Of a stretch of 64,000 nt of DNA, positions 48,500-59,441 are shown in pieces (position 1 is the stretch's first letter; every line of letters starts with the position of its first letter). The notes beneath the pieces are model-generated. The model searched no databases. It was not told where the DNA came from and worked only from the letters and a program-made list of their open reading frames with translations. Location: positions 31,639,176 through 31,703,175 of the forward strand of contig CM049311.1 of assembly GCA_026874595.1 (NCBI GenBank), in the 5' to 3' direction. Source of the DNA: Sipunculus nudus. Its lineage: Eukaryota > Annelida > Sipuncula > Golfingiida > Sipunculidae. The position numbers and the translations under genes are program-made.

Positions 48500-50060
48500 G
48501 CATTAACTTATTTTACGGAAACGGGAAGGTAGGTGGCGCCACCTGTCTGGTTTACGAGAAAACTTTCCAAGATGGATGGACATGCCAAATTTAAGACCAA
48601 TACCTTGAACAGACTGGTACCCTGCTCTATTATGGCCCTCAGCCAAGCATAGAGACAGGCGTACAACGCCATCTTAAGCACTCCCAGTTGCAACTTCTGA
48701 CTTACCTGTAGACTGGTTCCAACTCCAGTATGCATGCTCATACCGAATGTCATGGACGTTCACGCGATGCTGGCTGATTATCCGTGAGGATTTCTTATAA
48801 ATGACATCCTTTAGTTATTTCTAGTTTTCAAATATTTAAAAATGTGTTGTTGCACAAAAATTGAATGATGTATGTATAGATAATATAATATACTGAATCT
48901 TTGATTTTCCACTGTACGTGGCATTGATTTACTATCAATATCTATTAATCTGATCATTAATGTCACGCGAAATGTACAGTCACCTTTTGGCAACTTCTTT
49001 GAGCAAACGATATTCTTATTTTACCATATATAAAACATATTGGAGTTGGAACCAGTCTGCCGGGAGTACTGAAGATGGCGTTGTATGCCCGTCTCTATGA
49101 TTGGCCTAGAGCAGCGGTGCCATAATAGAGCGGGGGTACCAGTCTATAACTTGAACCACTCCGGGGATATCAGCAATTTTCACCCAAAGCACATGTAAAG
49201 ACGGACATCGCGCCAAAACGAATGCAGATGGCGCCACCAGTCTGATATAAGATGGAGGAGTCTAAGATCTATGGATATGCACAATTTCAAGCCAACAGGG
49301 CAAATCACTCCTCAGAAAAGGGCATTAATTTATTCTACAAAAAAGGGAAGGTAGGTGGTGCCACCTGTCTGGTTTACGAGAAAATTTTCCAAGATGGATG
49401 GACATGCCAAATTTCAGACCAATACCTTGAACCACTCCGGAGATATGAGCAATTTTCACCAAAAGCAAACATACGGATGGACGCCAAACAATTACGATTG
49501 CAGATAGCGCCACCAGTCGTGAACACAAGATTGAGGCATCCAAGATCAATGGACATGCTCAATTTCAGCCCAATCTGCCCATTAGTTTTAGACTTATAAT
49601 GCTCACAGACTATCAAGTAGCATTGATGGGGTATTAAAAGGTGCGAAAACAAGAATGGACAGAAGATGGCGCCACCTTTCTTCTGCAGAAGACTATGCTA
49701 TCCAAGATCTTCGGTCAATTTGATTTTTGGATCAATCCAAGCATCCCTTATCGAGACGATTTATGATTTTGTGTGATTATCACCATATATATGGCAATAT
49801 TCAAGGTCAAGACCACTCTCTTGGGAAAGGTCATGACCCCAATTTAAATATGCATCATCCCATAACCCTTGTCTATGTTTATACATAATATGAATGAAAT
49901 CGGTCTATTAGTTTTTGACTTATAATGCTCACAGTACTGTTTAGTGGCAATGATGGAGGTATTAAACAGCACAATTAGTGTGATTTCCCCCAATTTCCCC
50001 CACCTATTCAAGGTCAAGGTCACTCTCCTAGTAAAGGTCATGACCCAATTTTAAATAAGC
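48500..50060. repeat. Degenerate dispersed repeats with GGTGGCGCCACC and AGGTCA words
   Basis: Two copies of a unit reading GGTAGGTGG(C/T)GCCACCTGTC then TGGTTTACGAGAAAA and CCAAGATGGATGGACATGCC occur at about 48528-48610 and 49350-49430. The first is interrupted by a transposon at 48611-49145. Further units carry TGGCGCCACCAGTC (49229) and GCGCCACC (about 49507 and 49668). AGGTCAAGGTCA is at 50011-50022. Confidence 0.75.
48611..49145. mobile_element. MULE-like non-autonomous element (535 bp), long TIRs, ~11-bp TSD
   Basis: The left end AGACTGGTACCCTGCTCTAT, TATGGC and onward through ACTGGTTCCAACTCC (about 115 bp) matches the reverse complement of about 49039-49145. Flanks are ATACCTTGAAC (48600-48610) and ATAACTTGAAC (49146-49156), one mismatch in 11. 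The un-interrupted paralogue at about 49422-49440 reads ACCAATACCTTGAACCACTC, which directly shows the pre-insertion site. Long TIRs plus a 9-11 bp TSD fit Mutator-like elements. There is no coding capacity. Confidence 0.8.
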
Positions 50061-50207
50061 TTCGTCCTCTCACCCATCTTTATGCACATGTCAAAATCGG
50101 TAAAGACTGTGCTGAAACCATAGTATCCAGACTTTGTCTGGGGATACAATAAAAATAATTTACAGGGATAGAAATTATCATTCCCCAATATAAAAACAGA
50201 CCCTTTA

Positions 50208-50702
50208 CTAAGTAGTATTACAGGGGCCCAATCACCTATAAAGAATGTCGAATTAACACGAAAAATAGCTTCTTCCCTTTTAAAAATAAATTCATACCTG
50301 CCAAAATATTGCCCTGAAACCGTTTGCTTACTCCTATAAACAAGTGTTAAAAACAGTGCACTGGGTGCAATGACCGGTGTCAGCATAAACAGCGTGTGTT
50401 TCACTCGGCCAGACAGGTGTCAATCAGGAGATGCTCTGACTCACTTGGCCCAAAAAATGTAATACATGTTCCTGCTTGCTGAAACTTAACATGTTGCCAC
50501 TCGCAATCTTGCCTCCAGTCACACGGCCTTGTTATGGTAAACAGACACACTTGGACTGTGTTTATCAACATATAGTTATAACAAGGTGTTTTACAACCGT
50601 CTGCGAGTTACTGTGACTGTGTTACGGGCTGGTTTTGTTGAAAACTGAACTGATAGTGTGAAAGAATAGGCATAATATTGTCCCTGATAAAGTCCCTTTA
50701 AA
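50208..50702 (-). repeat. Dispersed ~0.5-kb repeat, copy B
   Basis: Reverse-complement counterpart of 32880-33405 in the gene 1 intron, colinear from the TTAAAGGGAC start to the GGTGATTGG.CCCCT end. It lies downstream of gene 2, not in its intron, so the similarity is due to a dispersed element and not to the gene duplication. Confidence 0.7.
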
Positions 50703-50896
50703 ATTCTGCATTAAAAGTATTTATAAAAGAAATATTTGTGGTTAATACTAATAATGATTACAATAATATAAAAAAAACAGTGCAGGAAATCCAAAGATAA
50801 TTACAAAGATTTCAATTATAAAATTAATATTATCCCATTTTGCTAGGAAAGAATCCCTTGTAATGGTTAATGTCATGATATAAGGGTACATGAGCC

Positions 50897-51188
50897 TAAA
50901 GGTATGTTTCCATGTGCGCATATATGCATATATGCATGAACTGGCAGACTTATATATTTGTTCAGTGGATCGAGCAGGCCTTCCACAAAAAGATGCTGAA
51001 TTGATGTCATTTTACCCTGAATCCCCGAGTTCACGCAGACTCTAGGAGTGAAAATCGCTCCTGTGGCGTTTTTCACACATATACACAAATATGCTGACAC
51101 ACACATGGTAACACCCCAGTTACAAAATCATATGAGCAATTTTTCTTACACATACGCATATACGAGCACATGGAAACACCCCTGTAGT
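50897..51188. mobile_element. Possible MITE with ~33-bp terminal inverted repeats
   Basis: The left end AAAGGTATGTTTCCATGTGC then GCATATATGCATAT matches the reverse complement of the right end (CAGGGGTGTTTCCATGTGCT then CGTATATGCGTATG). There is no coding region and the target duplication is unclear. Confidence 0.5.
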
Positions 51189-51885
51189 GTACCTGCTATA
51201 ATTTAATATCTATAAATAAGGCTTCAGGAAAGTTTGTCTAGCCTCATTCTGTTGAAACACACCGAGAAACATAGGTCACATAATCATATCATTTTCAAGG
51301 AATTTGAACATGACCACTATGTGACACAGTCCGGCAAGAATAATCTAAACTGGAGAGATTTTATATCTTTGTGTATATACATAATCACCAAATGTAGCTA
51401 AAGCATTTTGTTGAAAATTCTGCTCTGACTTAGGAAACTCATTTATTTAAAGTTGAAACTTGTGACTTCTGAAATATTATTGCTTTAAAGGAAACACAAA
51501 TGCCCTTGACAGAAGTTCTTATTCAATAGCTGATAATGGCTGTGAATAAATTATATATGTACAGCATCAGGAAATCAAGCTTTGCCTATGGACAATGGAA
51601 TTCGATAAAAATTAACCTGTTTTATCAGCAAACAGAAGACGCCCTTTTGGATAGTGTAACTTGAACACAAACTTTCCCATTAATTTCACAGGAACCAGTT
51701 TTTAAGATATGAAAAGTCTTATAGACAGGTCTCTATAAATGCATAGTCTGATTGTGGTAAAAAATATGCACTGCTATATTATATTACTTTATTAATGACA
51801 TCATGTCGTATCCTGGACCTGAGATCATAGGGATTACAGTAGTTTCCCTTGGTTTTGTATGTTAATGTGTGTGTGTATGAGAATG
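51189..51885. other. Gene-free AT-rich region
   Basis: No gene or clear repeat recognised. Confidence 0.4.
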
Positions 51886-52311
51886 CACTGCCAAAACTAA
51901 TTTTCATGAAATTGAAAAGACGATATTTCTGATTAAAAAAAATTTTCTGTTGACAAGAAACCATCAAGATATTTTTTCTTGATTTATAGGCAGCATGCTA
52001 AAAGTCAAGAAAATATATCTAGATTTTCTAACAACAAGATATATTATCTTAAGAAATATTTCTTTCACACTAATAGCCCAAGATATAATTTCTTGCCATA
52101 AGAGATCTTTTCCTTACAACAGAAAAGTGATCTTATCACAAAAATAAAAATTCTTATCGTAAGAAAATTTTCTTTACCAATACAAGAATAACTTTCTTGA
52201 CCCACTTCATAGAAAATTTTCTCGCCATAAAATATTTTTTCCAATAGTAAGAAAATAAGAGGATGTGGGGCAAGAAAATTAACCTTTTCAAAAAAACTAT
52301 TTTTGGCAGTG
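51886..52311. mobile_element. Possible MITE with CACTGCCAAAA ends (426 bp)
   Basis: The left end CACTGCCAAAACTAATTTTC pairs with the right end, reverse complement CACTGCCAAAAATAGTTTTT. The interior is a series of short imperfect palindromes of the AAGAAAATTTTCTT type. There is no convincing target-site duplication. The element ends 68 bp downstream of the gene 2 stop codon, so it may lie in its 3' UTR. Confidence 0.5.
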
Positions 52312-52378
52312 TGGAATTTAACAACATATTGGCATCACAGTGGCAGTGGTAATTAAAGGACATTGCGAAGCTCCTTAC

Positions 52379-54356
52379 TCAGAGCGTTTTCACCGATATT
52401 TTTTTCAGCACCTTATTCCATTTCTGCAAGGCTTTATAATGCAACTCCTTGTTGTAGGCTTTCATCCTCTTGCTGGCTGTCCTCAGGTCTGTGTCTCTCA
52501 GTAGCTCAACCAAATGGTCAATAGATTCAAACTGCGCCACATGGGGGCGCTGATAAATTTCAGCCAACTTCAACCAGTCTTTTAGTACCCCTTTATTCTG
52601 GAGTCGGTTTGGGCTTCCCCAGCTCTGAACGCCAGCGAGCGTTTTAGAGACTTTCAATGATCTACGGAGGTTGTTCAGCGTTAATTTTGGCATTATACCC
52701 CACTCCTGCTGCCAAGTGGCTAGCAGGTCTACGGTAGGTACGAACATCGGTAAGGCCATGCGGTACATCTCACAAAACGTGACCTCCGACACATCCTGGG
52801 GTATGTACACAATACCCATATACATGGCGAGGTCTGTGTACCTGTACGTTGGAAGTTCTTTGGACTGAAACACTAAGGACACCGGAGCAGCCAAATTTTG
52901 TCGAGCCATCTCAAAATTACTGAAAAACTCATCTTGGAACTGACTGACTGCAACTGGAGTCAACAAATATTCACTTTTAATTGGTGTATATGACACATCT
53001 ACATATCCGCATATACTGGGGAGGATTGGTATATCAACTCCTGTGTAGTATTTAAAATATTTTTGGTCATATTTATTATTTGTAGCTACAAGGCTCCTTG
53101 CATCACTAGCAATAGATTTAAGATTTTTATTCAAAATGTCCCAGTACTCTGGAGTTAAACGACCGTATTCATATCTAGAAGTGATGATAACCACAATCCC
53201 TTTTCTGAAATTCCTGTACATCTCACATGTAGCAACGGGGAACATGCAGATAAAATGTGTCACCTTATTCATCTCGGTATCCCTTTTGTATGTGTCATAA
53301 AACTGTTTCTTCAACTCTTCACTACCAGATAAAACATTTCCTGCATTGATCACTTTTAAGTTAACTGCACATGTTTTGGTCCGATTACAGTTCCCTGAGA
53401 GGCTCTTGTCAATAAATTTCACACCAGCTGGCTGCAGTAAAAATTTCACGTCTCTTATTGGTCCAATTTTGGTATCCATGGACCAAAACACAACTGAGGT
53501 TTTAATATTACGCAACCTCAGTGGTGGCGTTTTAGCACGGGATGCTGCCATCATGTTTAACAGATTGTTTGTAGGATCAGCCTTGGTACACTCCGGAACT
53601 GGTGGTGACCCTCTCAATATTAGTATGTCACCTGTCCGGCCAGCACCAAACTGATCAAACACCTGACCGATATGCTCCTCACCAGCACGCTCCACAGGGA
53701 ACGGATGTGAACTTGGCCATTTGGTGCAGGATACACTGTCGTGGCAGAAAGCGTGATTTTGCACATGTGGCCATATTTTTTCGGCAAGGAAGTTCATATC
53801 TTGTAAATACTGAGAATTATACCCCTTCATTAATGTTTCAAATGACTGACCCAGAATTTCTTTGAGTTCTTTAGGTTTACCTCCCCACATCCCACCAGAG
53901 ACAGCAAAGCCAGAGTGACTCGGATGATCCCTTATACAGTGGAAGGCTTTCCCTGAGTTCATCCATTCCCTGACCACAGCAGCATCGCGATCAGAGAGTC
54001 TGCTATCTGCATCACGAACGATAAAATGTTCCACCGTCATATCGTCAGCCACTAGGAAGCGCCACATCATCGGGGCCACCCGGACTTCATTTGTATCCAC
54101 TTCTCGTACTTCTCCGCCTAATGTTTTAATTTTATTCAGGATTCTTTCTGGAACTCTCGGATTTTTAAATAAGGTATCTGGATCATATTTTTCCACATAC
54201 ACTCGTAGAGTCCACTCAGGGAAATACACCCTGACCAGCTGAGCATTCCTTATGGCTCCCCATGTATACTGCGTGTTCTTACCGTATAAAGACATGGCAA
54301 TAATGCGGCTCTTTGATGGTTGTGGATGACTGGTGTCTTCAACTGCTTTCAGGTAC
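52379..54356 (-). CDS. Gene 2, exon 2: second GT-A-like domain plus extra C-terminal domain
   Basis: Residues 358-1016 of a 1,016-aa product (join of 59417-58345 and 54356-52379, 3,051 nt). The exon begins G-TAC after a TTGATTTTAAG acceptor. Residues about 374-610 match gene 1 domain 2: MSLYGKNTQYTWG (379-391), FPEWTLRVYVEK, MMWRFLVADD, FIVRDADSRLSDRD (469-482), IRDHPSHSGFAVSGGMWGG. Residues about 641-930 form a further domain absent from gene 1, with VATNNKYDQKYFKYYTGVDI, PILPSICGYVDVSY and YIPQDVSEVTFCEMYRMALP then MFVP. The last acidic SEVTFCEMYRMALP block recalls the C-terminal E-x-E region of GT-B enzymes (inference). A basic helix-prone tail ends the protein. Substrate unknown. Confidence 0.85.
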
Positions 54357-55141
54357 CTTAAAATCAACAAAGAAGAAAATTAAACACTTGCAACAATGAT
54401 CATGACATCTAGTTTAAATTACACGAAGAATTGCATGTAAAACTCATCAAATTTAAAACCTCCCTTTCATCAATCACTGGAACATTGATTATATTCATTT
54501 ATGATTTCAAATGTTTGCTTAGGTCTGGGCTCTTAAAAAATACAAAATCAAAAGCTGTAAATTTTCAGTTTCATCACAATATTACCTGTACATGTAAATC
54601 AGTTTTTGTACTGGTGACTTTAAGGAAAGATAGGTTGTAATGGCAATGTAACTTGGTAGAGAGATCTTTACCGGTAGAAAGGTAACTTTTTAAAAGTGTT
54701 ACCTATGTATGCAAAACTGGAAGATTCTTTTCTGCTGTTCCTGTATTGACAATTTCTGTACTATTTGTATTGGCCTTTTGGTGAAAATGAGGTTCATAAT
54801 CCACAGTTTGCAAATGATATATAGAGTGACAGGTCCACTCTTGTGCTTACTGTGAAATCTGGCCCAGACATGTGCCAAATCAGAGGTTTGCAACCCACAT
54901 GGTGATACAACATACAACATACCTAACATTCCTAGACATCAATGACCCATCCATAAAGCTCAAATGTCATTCTGTTGTCGTACAGAAAATGAGCTTCTGT
55001 GGAAAAACCCAGTTATACTAAAACCAAGTCATAAGAGATTACGTTTAAAGCCAGGTATTCATCTGTCCAACTTGTGCAATTTATGTGATCTCTGACTTGC
55101 TCTGGGTCCATATTAACTCCAGGTAATTCCAGCTGAATGAA

Positions 55142-55148
55142 GTTCTTA
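55142..55148. repeat. Left target-site duplication GTTCTTA
   Basis: Seven bases directly left of the hAT-like element, repeated perfectly at 56436-56442. Confidence 0.75.
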
Positions 55149-55271
55149 CAGGGGCGTAGCCAGAGGGGGGCCGCAGGGGGCCATGGCCCCCCCCCCCCTC
55201 TGTTGCATCTGGTACTCCACGTCCTTTCGGAATTTCACTTAATCTAATACTAATATATATATATATATATA

Positions 55272-55303
<32 letters not shown>

Positions 55304-56435
55304 CAGGGCGCGGATCGAGAGAGGGCGCCTTCGGCGCGCGGCCCCCCCGTTGAGCTGCAATATCTCTCATTTTATCTAATTTTCATGGTTTCTTTTCCTT
55401 TTCCATTATTCTTTTTATTATTTAGCAATTAGATTTTATTTAAGTTATCTGCAGTTTATTATTCTGCAAATTCATTAGTTGAGGAAGAGGATATTAATGA
55501 ACAGCTGCAGAACAACTGCAGAGCACCAGACCCTAGTTGGGGTTGACCGTGGACAATCTCATGGCTCGATCCTCTGTTGATAAGTTACTCGCGATCTGTG
55601 CTCTTAGGAGTCCTGTGTACTGTTGAGGTCCCGGTAAAATTTAGTTTAACAAAGTTTAACATAAGACATCATCATATCAGCTATTTCACTCCGAGATTAC
55701 ATTTTAAAGATAATATTTTGCAGGTTATAAACGTAAATGCGCCTTTGCACCATTGACTTTATCATGTTGAAAAAATTGAAATTTTATATCCTTATTTTGA
55801 AGAAATATAATTATTAAATATTGAACCTCTCTTCAGTTTGACTAAACTGTTTAACATAGTTTAACATAAGACATCAACATATCAGTTATTTCACTCTGAG
55901 CATTACAGTAAAAAGATAATATTTTGCCTTTGCGCCATTGACTTTAACATGTTGAAAACGATTGAAATTTTATATCCTAATTTTGAACAAATATAAATAT
56001 TAAATATTGAATATCTTAACAGTTTGACTACTTACGCAAAGACATGAGGGAACATTTTTTTCGGGAACAGGAAATCCTCATTTTTTTGGTAAAAATTGCC
56101 TCAAAATGTCCTCTTTACATTGCATATTGAAAAGATTCCCCAATATGGGAGGGGGATACCCCCTCCCAATGTACCTGAAACTAACCGTAATAAACCATGG
56201 GTCATAATTAAAAATATATATATATATATATATATTTTTTCATACACTGAAATATATAATGTATAGTAATAATAATAATAATAATATGTATACAAACATA
56301 TTCATGTATATATAACAGTTTTCATAGTATCCATACATGCATATAAGTGTCTCCCCCCCCCCCCCTTTTTTTGAAATTCTGGATCCGCTACTGATCATGG
56401 CCCCCTCCCCGCCCTCAATCCTGGCGATGCCCCTG
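55149..56435. mobile_element. hAT-like non-autonomous element (1,287 bp)
   Basis: The left end CAGGGGCGTAGCCAGAGGG pairs with the right end, reverse complement CAGGGGCATCGCCAGGATT. Both ends then show GGGGGCCATG. A 7-bp perfect duplication, GTTCTTA, flanks it, and the second intronic repeat copy (about 57397-57436) shows the site without insertion. CAG-starting ends suit hAT, although 8 bp is the usual TSD. Inside are an (AT)n tract (55252-55303), a GCGCGGATCGAGAGAGGGCG patch and a diverged tandem duplication of about 205 bp (55640-56040) with AGTTTAACATAAGACATCA. No transposase. Confidence 0.75.
55250..55303. repeat. (AT)n microsatellite with one GTGT interruption
   Basis: Two AT tracts separated by GTGT, inside the hAT-like element. 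Confidence 0.9.
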
Positions 56436-56442
56436 GTTCTTA
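56436..56442. repeat. Right target-site duplication GTTCTTA
   Basis: Identical to 55142-55148. Confidence 0.75.
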
Positions 56443-58344
56443 TAACTCCACTGTAATGGACGTATGTATGAGCTTGTATACCTGTAAGCTGTAACTGTTA
56501 GTAAACATGGTACATGTTAGTTAAACATGCCCACGTTGACAAACAGAAACAACATGTGACTGCAGTTGCTTCTGTGTGGAAGTTGAAAGGTCACTAATTG
56601 TTGATGGTGGAAGCATATGAAGCAAAGCCATCTTTTATCATTTGAAATACTTATTCGCAAGTAGATTTCCTTGTTGGACCTGTTTGCATCCCGATCAGCA
56701 GCCATTTATCAGGCCTCCCACATGTTATAAACATGTGGATATACACCAAATGGGTAGCCTATGGACCATGGGATTAGCGCTTTTTGGCTTATTTTTGTAA
56801 AAGGTCCTTTAAATTATCTACATATAAATTAATATATTTCAGATATTGGAAAGGGCCCCTTTAAAGAACATTTCCAAAGTTTTGATCAGGAAAACTTTTA
56901 AATATTAGGTAAAAGGTTAAGTTTCTCCAAGCTCTACTGACTAACAACAGAAACTTTTATTTGGAACAAAAATGTGCAAACCCTTTAAAATCAGTTCCTG
57001 AATTGGCCACCAGATGACAGCACACAGTGCTCAATACTACCTCATCTGGATCTTAACAGATGGCAGGTCACCAGGGTCAGATCTTTGACAGATAGTCATA
57101 GATAATAAAGAAAGATGGTGATATGAGATATGTCGGGAGACACTGATCTGGATATAGAGCAAAGCACAGCTGCTTGGAGCTAAAGAAATCAGATAAATTA
57201 TGGGCCCCTGTCTGTGAACAAGACCATCTGTCTCCCATACAGGACTACTCTGCTTTAACAGGACTGCCCCTGTCCAAGGAGGTTATGTCTTTACCTCAGT
57301 CTGTTTAAAGCCCGCTATTTACCTGCCTCATCTGTAGGATTTATATGATTTCTCATTTACTCTGCATACATATTAATGAACTGTATGTAATTTCTGCTGA
57401 GATAGGTTCATATAACGCATCTGCAATGGAGGTATTAACTTTTTTTTCTGCAAGCTGTTAGTAAACACACCACATGCTCAAATGTTGACAAGCAGGAAAC
57501 CCATGTAACTGATCAGATGGTGGTTGCATGGTTGCATATTTGCAAAAGTTGAGAGGTCACTGGTTGCAAAATGCCATTTGCACAACTCAGGTTTGTTTGA
57601 GTTTGCATCAGGTGTCCCTGTTGAATTGGTTTTAATTATATTGGTGCCCCACTGGTTATAAACATGGATATAAACAAAATGTACCATGTGTGATATCAGG
57701 ATAGGCCCCTTTAATGATTTGCTCCTTTATTTGTTTGTAAACATTATTGTGCCAAAACTGCTGTACAGATTTCCATGGAACTTTGTGGAGGAGTGGGAAA
57801 AGGCTTTTGAAATATCAGTTATATTTTTAGAAACAATCTGGATATAAAGAATAAACCCTTGTAGCAAACTGTTATCACACTCTGAACATATATACATTTG
57901 CCAGCATACCCTCTGCACTATCTGTAACTACTTACAATCCTTACACAGTGATATACACTGCAGCAGTTCTTAATAATCCCCATTTTAACCACTGCTTGCT
58001 TTAGCAGCATTTGCTTGGTTTCACTGGGTATCCCAAATTTCAAGTGCATGAGAGTTTTAAACCCACAACACCCTACTCTCACGGGTCTGAGCACAGTTTT
58101 TGGCCTTGTGCCAGCTCCTCGTGGTGAAACCTGGCAAACACAGCTATATTAATCATTTTTAATAAATTCATATACCTTTAAGCCAGATAATTGTACCTGA
58201 GACTGAATCTTGGATTATCTGTCTATTCTACAGGGTATCACCAATTCTTGATGCCTCCTGAATAAAATTATTTTGATTAATTAAAATAACTAATTTATTT
58301 AATTATGAGCAACTGTCAGTAGGAATGATTCAAAACCTACTAAC

Positions 58345-59417
58345 CTTTGGAGTACCTGTCGATCTCTCTCCAGCCTGCCCTGAACAAGCTCCGCCCTCCC
58401 AGCCTCGGGATCGTACCTTGTACCAGTGTCCATGGTGTGAACAAGATGAACGTGTTCGATCTTGCTTGACCTGCCTGGCTGGTACACCCTGGTGATCCAG
58501 TCATCTGCGAACCAATCGGTGAACTCGTGGGGATAGTGAAACCCAAAGATAGTGATATGATTATGATGAGTAAAATCATATGTTAATATAGCCTCGTTCC
58601 CACCTCGATGGTTTGGTCCAACTACCCCAACATTGGTCGGTGAATATGCTTCAAGTGCGTCTACAAATGCAAGCGTCCAATCAGGTGTCTGCACCACTGA
58701 ATCATCATTTATTCGAAAATAATAAACATGGTTGTCTAAATATGCTTCGACGAGGGCGTCATTCTGGGCCCAGCCTGGTTTACCACTGTGTGAACATTTT
58801 ACCATATGGAGTGTAACATTAAATTTCCCATCACACAATTTTTCTGCTACAGAATAGAAACCATCAATGAAGGCCTTGTGGTGTATCTCGTTAGTAAAGA
58901 ACCCATCGTTGTGGTCATGAGCCACGTAGAAATGATAACTATAACCATCACTGGCAGTCTTACAAAATGAAGGTAGAAAAGACCTCATGAGAGGGAAATG
59001 AGAACCGATTGTGTAACCAGTGAGCCCCCGCACTCCACGTGATGTAACACCAACACCTATAGCGACACTCCTCTCAGCGATTTTAGCATTAAGTTCTAAC
59101 GGAGCTGGTGCTTTGATCCAATCAACATCACCTGTGTGCCCAAACTTTGGGTCCTCAATATGGACGATTGGCAGTGTGTGCTTTTTGGCAGGTGGTGTTT
59201 CTTCTGTGATCTCAGCCTCTGCGTTCAGTATCAGCCGGCCTGATTTTGGCCTGACATCAAGCCTCACACCAACACTGGCAGTGAGGGATGAGATTTCTGT
59301 GAACTCCACCTGGATTAAGATGATGATGCCAATGATCACGACAAGTACAATGAAGATGAGGTGAGGTTTGGTGCGGACCACAGCCCATACTGATGGTATC
59401 CCACGATCCTTCTGCAT
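58345..59417 (-). CDS. Gene 2, exon 1: type II membrane glycosyltransferase-like protein, N-terminal domain
   Basis: Residues 1-358 (last codon split). ATG at 59417-59415. Short tail, a strongly hydrophobic anchor (about 19-38, containing IFIVLVVIIGIIILIQV), a stem (about 40-115), then the conserved first domain (116-335): AIGVGVTSRG, SYHFYVAHDHNDGFF, KCSHSGKPGWAQNDA (207-221), RINDDSV (235-241, the acidic pair), GVVGPNHRGGNEAILTYDFT, and DWFADDWITRVYQPGR. Compared with gene 1 the stem is about 60 residues shorter and the domain is clearly homologous. The type II topology suggests a Golgi enzyme. GT activity is inferred from the DD motif and the linked second domain, not demonstrated. Confidence 0.85.
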
Positions 59418-59441
59418 GGCTGGTTAGATCTCAAACAGGCC
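59418..59441 (-). other. Probable 5' UTR remainder of gene 2 exon, with upstream acceptor
   Basis: On the minus strand TTTTATTCTTGCAG (ending 59442) is a good acceptor 24 bp before the ATG, implying a non-coding upstream exon that I could not locate. Confidence 0.5.

Larger units (their letters stand above)
55020..57700. repeat. Diverged intronic tandem duplication, first copy interrupted
   Basis: About 55050-55148 plus 56443-56780 aligns with about 57310-57700. Shared words include TTTA.(G/A)TGAT.TCTC-like and (A/T)GCTGA.(T/A)..A(A/G)GTTC, then GCTGTTAGTAAACA, ACATG...TGTTGACAA.CAG.AA and GTTATAAACATG.(A)TATA. Without the inserted element the period is about 0.97 kb. Confidence 0.65.
54357..58344 (-). 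other. Intron of gene 2 (3,988 bp)
   Basis: Donor CTCCAAAG|GTTAGT at 58345/58344 and acceptor at 54358-54357, phase 2, at the same Leu-Gln-Arg-Tyr-Leu codon boundary as in gene 1. It is filled with repeats: a diverged tandem duplication, a 1.29-kb hAT-like insertion and short AT tracts. Confidence 0.9.

Noticed and set aside
49252-49599. A 115-codon open frame in the 49-kb repeats.
   Set aside because: It translates the degenerate dispersed repeat around GGTGGTGCCACC; the same sequence type occurs elsewhere without an open frame.
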